From Zopfochytrium polystomum (Eukaryota; Chytridiomycota; Chytridiomycetes; Chytridiales; Chytridiaceae), in contig JAIVFJ010000226.1 in assembly GCA_025765615.1 (NCBI GenBank), positions 36,159 through 100,158 on the forward strand: 64,000 bases of DNA. The letters are read 5' to 3'. Within the stretch, counting starts at the first letter, position 1, and the number at the start of each line of letters is the position of its first letter. Below are positions 55,501 to 64,000 of this stretch, piece by piece. The notes under the pieces were generated by a model, which was not told where the DNA came from, made no database searches, and saw only the letters and a list, made by a program, of their open reading frames with translations. A program made the position numbers and the translations under genes.

Positions 55501-56890
55501 CAGCACCCTCCTCCTCCTCCTCCTCCAGCGCCGACGATGGCGACTCGGCCGATCGTCGTCGTACTTGTAGTACGTGTCTCATTTGTCATTGGCTGTCGGC
55601 GGCGGCGCGCAAGACGGCACCCTCCTCGAGCGCATCTACTCGGACGAGGATGACGAGGACCACGACGACGATCACCGCAACGATGGCGACGGTGGTGTCG
55701 AGGACTACAACAGCGCCGACCTGGGCTTACGGCTCTCCACCTCCCGCTCCCTGCCGTCTTCCCATAGCCTCAGCCACCTGCTGAACCACCATAACCAGCA
55801 AGACGGCCGCCGCCGCTTCCGTCTCCGCTCCGACTTTGTTGCCCTCTGCGCAACCTTACCCCCCCGGCGCGTCGGTGCCCCCACACTCGCCATCCTCGCC
55901 TACCTGGTGCTCTTGCCGGGTCATGTCCACCCTGACGACCATGCCTGCCGCCGTCGCACCCCTCTCCGAGACGGAGCTGCCAGGCGCCTTTTCCGGCGCC
56001 GCTGCCTGGGAGCACCTGCAGGCCATCACCGCCGTGCCGCACATGTACAACAGCGCCTATGTCGCCAGCGAGACCGACTACTGCGGTCTACACGTTTACG
56101 TGAGGCCAACCATCGTTAGTCCCGCTCACCCATCCTCCTTGTCCCATCACGCCGAAAATCTGGGTGTGCGCTTTGTGACGCAGACCACCGCCGACTCCAC
56201 TATCTGTGTCTCTTCCAGCTCATCTTTATCGGCGCGGTCGGCAGCGGCGTCTCATTCCTCATTGCCATTATTGTGGAACGGACCTTGCATCGCTGGGGCG
56301 GCGGCGGCTGGTACGATGCGCACAGCCAGCAGCAGCAGCAGTCCCAGGCGCAGGGTTACCCTAACCCGAAACGTGTCAGGCGGCGGCGTGTCGTTCCCGC
56401 TGCCGCTGGGCCAGTCCTCGCTCCGCGGCGGCCTGATGGACGGCGGCCAATGGCAGCAATGGCGGCGCTCCCGTCATGTTGGAAAACAAGGAAGTCGTCT
56501 TCAACCACATCCCCAACCTCTCTGACGAAGTCTACCTCTACATCAGCGACCCCGTCATAGTCAAATGCAAGTTTCAACGACGGCTGGGGCTTTGGCTTCA
56601 ACATGACCACCAAGATGGAGGGCTCGTTCCACACACCTATGTTGCGCCCTGCGTCAACGAGTCCGACGTGGCCAGTGGTGGTGGTGGTGGCGGCGGCAGC
56701 CTTCCTGGGGCGATGCGGAACCAGTGGATCGACGGCATCGAGCGCGCCAGCTTCCAGATTCGACAGCGTAGAAGTAGCATCTTTGGCCCGCCCAGCGGGT
56801 TCAACGAGTTCGTGGACGGCACACGGACTTGGCAGCGGCACGGCTGGGAGCGACGTGGGGCGCTTACTGCACGAGTCAGTTTAGAGTAGC
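55501..56890 (+). other. Fragmented coding-like region, possible membrane-protease remnant
   Basis: The plus strand at about 55,945-56,060 reads SGAAAWEHLQAITAVPHMYNS, resembling the start of the lumenal M28 peptidase domain of ER/vacuolar membrane proteases, but no metal-binding residues follow. Further patches are LIFIGAVGSGVSFLIAIIVE (a helix after a TTCCAG acceptor, about 56,217-56,280), VVFNHIPNLSDEVYLYISDP (about 56,490-56,560) and GWGFGFNMTTKMEGSF (about 56,585-56,635). Frames change between them. Assignment is tentative; it may be an intron-rich gene or a decayed one. Confidence 0.25.
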
Positions 56891-58234
56891 CCTGAACTGC
56901 TTTTCATCTCTGCAAGAGCGGAAGCGAACAAAGCTGAAAAAAAAGCATGCAATGACCATTTGCGAGGGCCGAGAATCGAGAAAATCGACCCCAAATCTGT
57001 GTGCTTGGAACAGAACGGTGGGGGGGTTCTGTGGGTTCCTTGAAAAATAAGAGAGAGAAGAAACAGAAAATACCTAAAAGACGCTTCACAAGCGGCGGGA
57101 CGCTCCTCGAGAAGGAAAGCTCCTTTGAGGGGGTCAAGTTATGCATTTGGGGAGGGTTAGGGGGAAAGGCCGTGCTCTGTGTGTGTGGCTGATCTCGGAT
57201 CGTGATTTCCCGTCAGGATCTTGATTTGCGGGGTGATGGGGGAGAGACTGCAACGCGCCTGCTCGTGAAACAAGATCGATGATCGCTGCTAGAAATAGAC
57301 CAAATAAGGATACGACTCGGAGAAAATCAAGAGACTTTGTGCGCTCACAGTGTGGGAGGAAGGGGAGTTAAGCTGTACTGGGTGAGTTTTTTTTCCAGGT
57401 TTTTTTTTTTTAAATATTTGTGCTTTCTGACCATGTCAACAATTCGTGGCGCACGAAGACCCCGCCCGCCGCCGTGGCACATGTCATCATTGTGTTCATG
57501 GCCGCCTTCGATCGAATTGAGGAGCACCAGCCGTTGATCGACCTGGTGAATCCAGACATGGATTCAGGTATGCGCGCCTTTGTTTGATGGAGCCAGCGTG
57601 CACGTGTGGGAGAGCTGGCCTGGAACGCGGACGGCAATGACAATGATGACGAGGATGCGAGCCAGACGGTGCCGTCCTGGCTGGTTCTCCGTGTGGTCGA
57701 TGGCGGCGGCGTGGCGGCAAAGAGGCGGTGGTGCTGGCGGCGGCTTGGTCGGGTATCTGGTGTCTGTGATAGAGACAAAAAGACAATGAATGAAAGAAAA
57801 GAAAAAAAGAGAAAAGAAGTACAGCGCTGTCCGATGTCAGCAAACTTTGGTCTCATCCACGCCCATCAGCGGCAGCCCCACCATGACCGCCTCGCCCGCT
57901 GCGCCTGCCAAAGCCTGGTGGTCCGCCACGACCGCAGCCACTCCCTCCGGCCGTGGAACCTTCATGGGCTGCCGCACCTGCGACCGCCAAGCCAATGATT
58001 GCCACCCCCAAGTCTCACATACCTTTCTGTTGTTAGTTTAGACAGGAGCTCCTTGTCTGATTGTGATGAATGGCGCCCGGAGCGAATCAAAAACCGCGTC
58101 GGTCGCAGCAGGACATGGGTAGTTGTGAGGGGAATAATGTGGGAAGGATAAGGAAACGGAGTTGGGGACGCGGGGCGGAAAACGTGACGGTGAGGACATG
58201 AAAACAACTTCAGAGTCGCTGGAAGGGGGGGCAG
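56891..58234. other. No confident gene; one exon-like patch
   Basis: About 57,430-57,570 on the plus strand reads KTPPAAVAHVIIVFMAAFDR and IEEHQPLIDLVNPDMDS before a GTATGCG donor-like site. No partner exons or family were identified. The rest is low-information sequence. Confidence 0.25.
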
Positions 58235-58483
58235 TCAGCTACCAGCGTCCGGAGCAGCAGGCACACCGTCGTCGTCATTGTTGTTGCTGTTGTTCTCGCT
58301 CATCTTTGTGATCTTTGCATCGGGTTCCGCTGCTCTTGCCCCTGGTGCGGGGACGGCCTGCTGCTGCTGCTGCTGCGGTGGTGGCGACTGGGCTGGAGTC
58401 CCCAACACGATCTCGCGCAGCTGGGCAAGCTGCGATTCGAGGTCCACGACATACTCGGCCAGGTTCGCGGCTTCGACAGGCAT
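58235..58483 (-). CDS. Hypothetical small protein with short coiled coil
   Basis: 82 residues. The first 28 (MPVEAANLAEYVVDLESQLA, then QLREIVLG) have the heptad pattern of a short coiled coil. A Pro/Gln-rich linker with six Gln follows, then an acidic Asn/Asp-rich end (SENNSNNNDDD). No membrane segment or known domain. The pattern resembles small subunits of larger complexes, but I cannot name one. Upstream on the same strand lies a PB1-domain remnant; a common transcript is not excluded. Confidence 0.4.
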   Translation of the reverse strand: MPVEAANLAEYVVDLESQLAQLREIVLGTPAQSPPPQQQQQQAVPAPGARAAEPDAKITKMSENNSNNNDDDGVPAAPDAGS

Positions 58484-58499
58484 TTTCTATATTAACTGA

Positions 58500-59500
58500 T
58501 ATCGTGAGGGGAAAGGATGTGCCTTATCGCTCGAAGCTGGACGAAGAAATGGGCAACGAGGAGTAAAGGGGAAATGGGAAAAGAAGAACGGTGGCACCTG
58601 CGCTCTCACGAAACGCGCCGCAGTCAATCCATAGGTGCTCGTCAGCAGAGTGAGCCAGCAGCCCAACAGGAACGGGCACACAAGAGCTACCAAAGAGGCG
58701 ATAACTACGGGTGCCAGGAGCGACCCGAATTTCGACGGCTCGCCCTTTCCCCTCCCCGTCCGTCCGGTGTTCGAGTCTGTACGCGACTGGACTGCCACGA
58801 GGGGTCAGCGACAGTGAGGACTGCTCCGCCCGGACGCAAGAGCCCTGTTGTCATCCAGGCTTTCTTCGATGCTCCCATCAGTCCTATCGACGCCAAAGAA
58901 AACCTGGCCGTCGTGTTACCGGAGATGCTTGCGCCAGCGGATTCACCAGAAGCCATACAAGACAATCGTCTTGTTTGTGCCATCTGGCCGTTGCGAAATC
59001 GATCAATAGTATCACTCTCGCCCAACCGACGGCACGCTCCATCTCAACTGACTCACGCACATCTGTATCGGATTCGAGGTGCACAAAGTCACCCTCGTCG
59101 TTCGATGTACAAAAGCAGCAGCGCTTCGTCCTTTCCGAGCACCGCTACCCTCAGGTTGACTTGAACTGAGCTTAGCGACAACTGCTGCCGTCGCGCCGCC
59201 AGGCTGTTGGTCGGACTCTCCACGCGAAGGACTTTGCCACTGTTCGAATCCTTCACTTTGAAAGTGAACACTCATTGACAGGTTGCATCCGCGCATCTCG
59301 CTTCAGGGCAAACCATGTCATTGCCTACACCAAAGAAGAGTGCGGTTACCGCACTGTGCTCGTGGAGACTGTCCTCGCAGTCGCCTGCAAGCCCAGCCAA
59401 TTCCAAGACCATATCAATCCAGCCTGTTTGGGGACGATCAGTCCGTTTGCCCACAGCATCCAAGTTTGTCTTCTGCATTTGTTTTTTTTTTGTCATTTTT
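58500..59500 (-). pseudogene. PB1-domain gene remnant with C-terminal membrane segment
   Basis: On the minus strand FTFKVKDSNSGKVLRVE (about 59,268-59,215) and GDFVHLESDTDVRESVEM then ARVILLID (to about 58,998) are the two halves of a PB1 domain: the basic start and the acidic OPCA motif. In another frame follow GESAGASISGNTTARF and SLASIGLMGASKKAW, then APVVIASLVALVCPFLLGCW, a membrane helix (about 58,710-58,650). Fungal CBS-PB1 (Mug70-like) proteins have a PB1 domain followed by such a tail; the CBS domains are not seen here. The frame break after the PB1 domain suggests a remnant, unless an intron was missed. Confidence 0.5.
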
Positions 59501-59930
59501 TCTTTTTGTTATGGTTTCGCTTCACCAGAGCGTCCAAGTTTGTCTTCGACCCGACTGCGTCCCACAGAGAGGCGCCCTCTCATCAGCGTTCCCACAGAGT
59601 CCCTCGCATCAGCGTTCCCACAGAGTTTGCCAATTTCAGTAATTTTGTTTTGTCATTTTTTTCATTTTGTTATGTTTTACGTGAGGGCAGAAAACTATGT
59701 CCTCACTGCGTCCGACAGAGAGCGCCCCCCACAGCATCCCCACAGAGGACTATATCCCCACTGCGTCCCACAGAGAGAGTGCCCCCACAGCGTCCCCACA
59801 GAGCCCCCACAACAATTGATTTTTTTGTCTATTTATTTCACCACAGCGTCCCCACAGAGTCCCCGCAGCGTCCCTTTTTGGCATTTTCGTTTTGTTATAG
59901 TTTTACGTTAAGGCAAAAAAAAAAAGGCCC
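59440..59930. repeat. Degenerate CCCACAGAG array, copy 2
   Basis: The same units as at 54,956-55,500: repeated GCGTCCCACAGAG, CAGCGTCCCCACAGAG, T-rich GTCATTTTTTCATTTTGTT and ACGTGAGGGCA blocks, CTATGTCCTCACTGCGTCC. It directly follows the upstream end of the PB1 remnant. Confidence 0.8.
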
Positions 59931-60650
59931 CGTCACAATGATCGCGATCTCTTCATCCTCGTCTGCAACGAGGAGCTCGACACTGCCGGTGGAGGTGGCG
60001 CTGCTGAGGGCAGCGGACGCTGGGCTGTGTGTTAGGGTTAGGGGAGAGGAAAACTTTGCAATTTTTGGGGGTTGGCGGATTCGGGGTGGCTGCAAGGCCG
60101 CCGCGGCCGCCGTCGCCGCCACCTTCGACTGGTGGGCAGCGAGTGGTGTTGGGCGAACCCGCCGGTCGTGCGGGGCGCCCGACAGCGCTGCTGATCGCAA
60201 TCGCGGCGCTGGGAAGGACGAGTCGTAAGCGTGGGATGCGAATCCCCCCGGCTGGCCTGCGAAAATGGCAGGTAGCAGGACGCTTTACGATCGTTTGCCC
60301 CACGATCCCCCCCTCGGCGACCGCCCCTAGGCCTATTCGCATGGGAAGCGATTCCCCCCGGCAGTGGCCTGGGAAAATAGCAGTACCGGGATGCGAAGGT
60401 AAGCGGCGGTCTGCTGGGTGTTGCGCGTTTTGGCTGTACTGCGACGGTCCTCCCTTGCCCCCGTCGTGATGGGTGCCTGCGCACCCATGTTTTCTCTTCG
60501 AATCTTCGCCACTCCCTTCGGTACGCTACGCTACACGCGCGGATCTCGCTCTAGTCGGGTGGGTCATAAGTCGAGAGGGGGTTGGGTTCACCCTCCCGAT
60601 CCTTTTTCCTACCATGTCAAGAGTCGAGGTCTTTTGCTTCTCCGTCGGAT
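59931..60650. other. No confident gene
   Basis: GC-rich sequence with a TTAGGGTTAGGGG near 60,032. Open frames on both strands are compositional. No domain or RNA gene was seen. Confidence 0.3.
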
Positions 60651-60654
60651 CGGG

Positions 60655-61115
60655 TGGCGCCTCGCCGGCGCACCCCTCGCGCTCCAAGATGGGGCGGCGC
60701 CTCGCGGCGCCACCCAGTTCGGTTGGGACGGCGCCTTGCGGCGTCGCCCAGTTCGGTTGGGGCGGCGCCTCGCGGCGCCTCCCCTCGCATTCGGCTGGGG
60801 TGGCGCCGCGAGGCGCCACCCTTCGTGCTTCGGTTCTTTCACGTCGGTTGGGTTGGCGCCGTGCGCCACCCCCCGCACTTCGGATTGGACGGCGGCTGGC
60901 GGCGCCATCGTTCTCACCTCGGTTGGGGGTGGCGTCCCGTGACGCCACCCCTCGGAACTCCGGATGGGCGGCGCCTTGCGGCGCTGCCCGTTTCGGCTGG
61001 CGGCGCCCTTCGGCGCCGCCCTTCGCTTCGGATGGGGCGGTGCTCTGTTGCACCGCCCCGCGGTCCTCGGTTGCGGGCGTCGCCTTAGGGCGCCGCCCCT
61101 CGCACTTCAGGTTGG
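60655..61115. repeat. Tandem array of GGCGCC palindromes
   Basis: About ten units of 40-55 bp, each with a GGCGCC(N)4-8GGCGCC-type core (for example GGCGCCTCGCGGCGCC), linked by CTTCGGTTGGG-like spacers. Both strands show the motif because it is self-complementary. No open frame has protein character beyond the repeat. Confidence 0.85.
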
Positions 61116-61655
61116 GTTTCGTTCTTCCGTTCTTCGCTTTTCTTCATTGCTTCCTCTTTGAACTTTCGCTTTCTCTTCGCTTCTCTGCTTTTCTTCGCCT
61201 TTTGTTTTCCCCTTCGAGTTATGGGCTTTTCCTTTGAGTCTTGTTATCCTCCGCTTGTTTTTCCGTCTCTTGCTTGAGTCTTCGTATCCTCTTCGATCTT
61301 CGCTTTCTCTTCGATCTTTGCTTATTCTTCGATTTCTGCTTTTTCGTCGACTTTTGCATTACCCTTCGACTTATGCTTTTCTTTCTTCGATTTGGCCCCC
61401 CCTCAGCGCAGGGGGGCCTTACGCATTCCCACCACCCCCTTTGGGGGGGGGTCGGGCCTCATAGTTTCCGTTGGTGGCTGTTCCTCGTTGGGTGTTAGTG
61501 TGGGTTTTTTCAAGGTTCGCCCTTTTTTCCCTCACGCCCGCACCGGCGTATTCGGGCCTAGAAGCAGGTCTCTAACTGTGTTTCCACTTCATCATTGGGC
61601 CGGTGGAGGGTGGATTCGATCACCAAAACAGTTGTAGTAGATAATAAATTTCTTG
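61116..61655. other. CT-rich sequence with CTTCGATCTT-like repeats
   Basis: Short imperfect units (TCTTCGATTT, CTTCGATCTTCG) recur between about 61,210 and 61,395. No gene is visible. Confidence 0.4.
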
Positions 61656-61660
61656 AGGAG

Positions 61661-61675
61661 TTAGGGTTAGGGTTA
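61661..61675 (+). repeat. Short telomere-type tract (TTAGGG)2
   Basis: TTAGGGTTAGGGTTA directly precedes, and shares its last bases with, the truncated start of a SINE copy. Confidence 0.85.
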
Positions 61676-62072
61676 AGTCGGCTGACCTGCACAGTGGGGG
61701 CCCGGGTTCGATTCCCGGAAGGACGAAACAGGGAACCACAACTGAAAACCACCCGATAAGGACACCCTGGCCACCGGCAAAGGATCCCCCTGGTGGTTAG
61801 TCTGGGCTAGGGATTGTTGGCGTACCTAGTCCAGGCGAGGTAGCACAAGTAACGGGAAGGTACCTTGGTGGTACTGGGCCGTCGCGGTTAAGTTGAGTGA
61901 TGTCCCCAATGACGCTCCCCGAAAGGACAGCTAAGGAGACTATACTGACCGGCGTGACTGATGAGAGCGGCTACCGGTGTGCTACGCATGCTCAAGGTTT
62001 CACGGTGCCTAGAAAATAAGTGGCCCTCTGAAGTCGGGGCGAGGGTTCGACTCCCTCCTAGGTACGGTGTTG
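61671..62072 (+). mobile_element. tRNA-related SINE, copy 1 (5' truncated)
   Basis: About 400 bp almost identical to 62,568-62,990. The B-box GGGTTCGATTCCC lies in a perfect T-arm (CCGGG/CCCGG). The 5' part with the A-box is missing and replaced by TTAGGG repeats. Near the 3' end is a second T-arm, GAGGGTTCGACTCCCTC, flanked by GTGCCTAG and CTAGGTAC, which can pair like an acceptor stem. Confidence 0.7.
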
Positions 62073-62077
62073 ACTTT

Positions 62078-62312
62078 ATAGTTTTCAGCTGTTGTCTGGT
62101 TTAAGTTTGTTTCTACTGTTCTGCTTTCTTCTCTCACCTTGGCCTCTTTGTCTTTCTTCTTTGGCTTTCCCTCTCTCTCACATGTGCCCCCTCCGACCTC
62201 TTGGACTTTCTTTCTTCTCCTTCATATGCATGTACTTTTTTAACTTTCAAGCTGCAGATTCCTCACCTTCGGGTTGGAGCGAATAATACACTATTGAAAA
62301 GTTAGGGTTAGG
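62078..62312 (+). repeat. CT-rich module A ending in TTAGGGTTAGG
   Basis: First of three copies of a module of about 235 bp: TTCTCTCACCTTGGCCTC, CACATGTGCCCCCTCC, CATATGCATGTAC, CTGCAGATTCCTCACC, then GAATAATACACTATTG and AAAAGTTAGGGTTAGG at its end. Confidence 0.85.
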
Positions 62313-62343
62313 CCCTAGCTTTTCAATAGTGTTTATTTGCTCC
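62276..62343. repeat. 31-bp inverted repeat at a module junction
   Basis: 62,276-62,306 (GGAGCGAATAATACACTATT...) is the imperfect reverse complement of 62,313-62,343 (...AGTGTTTATTTGCTCC), with a 6-nt centre. It joins the end of module A to an inverted fragment of the same end. Confidence 0.85.
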
Positions 62344-62567
62344 ATTGGGGTTTCAGCCTTTTTCCTCTGTTCTTTCAGCTTTTCTCTTCACCTTGGCCTC
62401 TTTGTTTTTCTTCTTCTTTGGCTCTTTCTCTCTCATATGTGCCCCCTCCGATCTCTTGGACTTTCTTTCTTCTCCTTCATATGCATGTACTTTTTTAACT
62501 TTCAAGCTGCAGATTCCTCACCCTCGGGTTGGAGCGAATAATACACTATTGAAAAGTTAGGGTTAGG
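62330..62567 (+). repeat. CT-rich module B ending in TTAGGGTTAGG
   Basis: Second copy of the module, differing from A by scattered changes, with the same TTGAAAAGTTAGGGTTAGG end. SINE copy 2 starts right after it. Confidence 0.85.
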
Positions 62568-62990
62568 TGTGTAGGACAGTGGTTAAGTCGGCTGACCTGC
62601 ACAGTGGGGGGCCCGGGTTCGATTCCCGGAAGGACGAAAACAGGGAACCACAACTGAAAACCACCCGATAAGGACACCCTGGCCACCGGCAAAGGATACC
62701 CCCTGGTGGTTAGTCTGGGCTAGGGATTGTTGGCGTACCTAGTCCAGGCGAGGTAGCACAAGTAACGGGAAGGTACCTTGGTGGTACTGGGCCGTCGCGG
62801 TTAAGTTGAGTGATGTCCCCAATGACGCTCCCCAAAAGGACAGCTAAGGAGACTATACTGACCGGCGTGACTGATGAGAGCGGCTACCGGTGTGCTACGC
62901 ATGCTCAAGGTTTCACGGTGCCTAGAAAATAAGTGGCCCTCTGAGGTCGGGGCGAGGGTTCGACTCCTCCTAGGTACGGTGTTGACTTTA
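62568..62990 (+). mobile_element. tRNA-related SINE, copy 2
   Basis: Starts with an A-box-like TAGGACAGTGGTTAAGTCGG, which resembles the D-arm of Leu/Ser tRNAs, then the B-box GGGTTCGATTCCC (about 62,615). These are the internal RNA polymerase III promoter elements typical of SINEs. The body is nearly identical to copy 1, including the second T-arm-like sequence near 62,953. Confidence 0.75.
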
Positions 62991-63232
62991 TAGTTTTAAG
63001 CTGTTGTCTGGTTTAAGTTTGGTTCTACTGTTCTTTCAGACCTCTTCTCTTCACCTTGGCCTCTTTGTTTTTCTTCTTCGTTGGCTTTCTCTCTCTCTCA
63101 CATGTGCCCCCTCTGACCTCTTGGACTTTCTTTCTTTTCCTTCATATGCATGTACTTTTTTAACTTTCAAGCTGCAGATTCCTCACCTTCGGGTTGGAGC
63201 GAATAATACACTATTGAAAAGTTAGGGTTAGG
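62991..63232 (+). repeat. CT-rich module C ending in TTAGGGTTAGG
   Basis: Third copy of the module. It follows SINE copy 2 just as module A follows copy 1, so SINE plus module may be one larger element repeated twice. It ends at TTAGGGTTAGG, where the retrotransposon fragment begins. Confidence 0.85.
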
Positions 63233-64000
63233 TGGTGCCGACGCTATGCTTGATGATTGATGGACTTAGATTTGGATTTGTGAACTTGAACTGCTCGCTC
63301 TCAGGACATGTCAAGAACATAGACCAAGCATTTTCAGATTTCCATTCAGACTATATTTTGTTGGCGGACACTGGGATCACTGTGGTGGAGAATAACCCGT
63401 TGAGGGGATTGGTGGCTGACTCAAGGGGACCGGCGTTGGAGTTTGAGGAGCGGCTTGGGCATAAGGGCAAGAAGGGGGTGTCCATTCACAAGGGCAGGAG
63501 GATGGAGGAGGACCTGGTGGTTCAGACATTGGAGAAGGACACAAAGGGGGAGTGGGGTCATTGCGAGGATGTCGGAGATTATCATGGCAGTGGTGTACTT
63601 TGCACCCTCGACGGATTTGGAGGTGCTTCAGTCATTCTCAGCAACAGCAGACAGGATTGCAGGGCTAATCCCAGGCACCCTTTCTGATCATTGGAGATTT
63701 CAACACTTCACTGCAGGAGTATGGCTGTGCCCACTCGCAGCCCAGGCTGAGGGTGGACTGGTGGCGCGCTTGGATTGATGGTTCAGGATGGAGCAGGGTT
63801 GAGCCAGTTCGGGGACAGTGGACACTTTCTCACCTAGAATTGCTGGCCCTGTAGGCAGGGGAGTCACTGACTTGCTCCTTGTGAATCAAGCCGGACTTGG
63901 AGCTGTGCATAACTTGGTTGTCCATGACGAACCTGAGGACCACCTGGCTTTCACAGACCACAGGATGCTCACCTTGAGCTCCGAACACACCTGACCATGA
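63233..64000 (+). mobile_element. Non-LTR retrotransposon, endonuclease-domain fragment
   Basis: The plus strand, with at least two frame changes, encodes an exonuclease-endonuclease-phosphatase domain: NIDQAFSDFHSDYILLADTG near the start, VVYFAPSTDLEVL (about 63,590), the catalytic GDFNTSLQEYG (about 63,695 on) and DHRMLTLE (about 63,958 on), corresponding to the GDFN and SDH motifs of APE-type endonucleases that open LINE ORF2 proteins. The fragment runs off the window edge, so reverse transcriptase, if present, lies beyond. The frame changes indicate an inactive copy. Confidence 0.75.

Noticed and set aside
55945..56060. Annotation as a working M28 membrane protease
   Set aside because: Only the short WEHLQAITAVPHMYNS segment is similar; zinc-binding residues are absent and frames break.
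61944..61990. CTGATGAGAGCGGC in the SINE body looked like a hammerhead ribozyme core
   Set aside because: The required CGAAA after stem II and a GUH cleavage context in the right geometry are not present.

Overview
The window is nuclear DNA of a eukaryote, most likely a zoosporic fungus (chytrid or blastocladian). The evidence is short GT-AG introns of about 50-150 nt, a CYP52-type P450, FHS-family sugar transporters, small secreted cysteine-rich proteins and proteins built from WWKDSGL repeats, a family I know from chytrid and blastocladian genomes. The lineage is an inference. No bacterial operon logic is present; genes sit singly among repeats and decayed copies. Exon joins were made by eye from GT/AG sites, reading phase and paralog comparison.

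Left part (0-21.8 kb): a small secreted Cys-rich protein, two decayed copies of a short basic RVxF-motif protein, a membrane-anchored kinase-like protein, a decayed multi-copy membrane-protein family, a frameshifted leucine-rich protein, a complete P450 gene, and two WWKDSGL-repeat genes plus a truncated third. A 3,169-bp Tc1/mariner-type transposon (13,395-16,563) has long terminal inverted repeats, a TA target duplication and a second, convergent gene with a C-terminal SAM-like domain. A related repeat at 19.3 kb preserves something close to its empty site.

Centre (21.8-50.9 kb): a large inverted duplication. Two arms of about 6.0 kb (21,836-27,816 and 44,875-50,880) flank a 17-kb spacer. 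Each arm carries a 13-exon gene for a secreted Ala/Lys-rich protein, with nine consecutive internal exons in phase 1 or nearly so, five of them exactly 63 nt, and a tiny two-exon RVxF gene. Near the same centre of symmetry lie two nearly identical, oppositely oriented FHS transporter genes. The spacer also holds a secreted kinase-like gene with a histone-H1-like tail, a truncated EXPERA-domain gene, a small membrane protein and two tandem Zys3-like secreted Cys-rich genes.

Right part (50.9-64 kb): mostly decayed sequence. It holds another copy of the membrane-protein family, exon-like patches, a PB1-domain fragment, two arrays of a degenerate CCCACAGAG repeat, a GGCGCC-palindrome array, and a terminal block of tRNA-related SINE copies, CT-rich modules and the endonuclease domain of a non-LTR retrotransposon, with joints at short TTAGGG tracts. 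This suggests a subtelomeric or telomere-insertion environment.

No pathway ties the window together. The recurring theme is secreted or membrane proteins (kinase-like, Ala/Lys-rich, Cys-rich) amplified by local inverted and tandem duplication, as expected of a fast-evolving effector-like region. That role is inferred, not shown.
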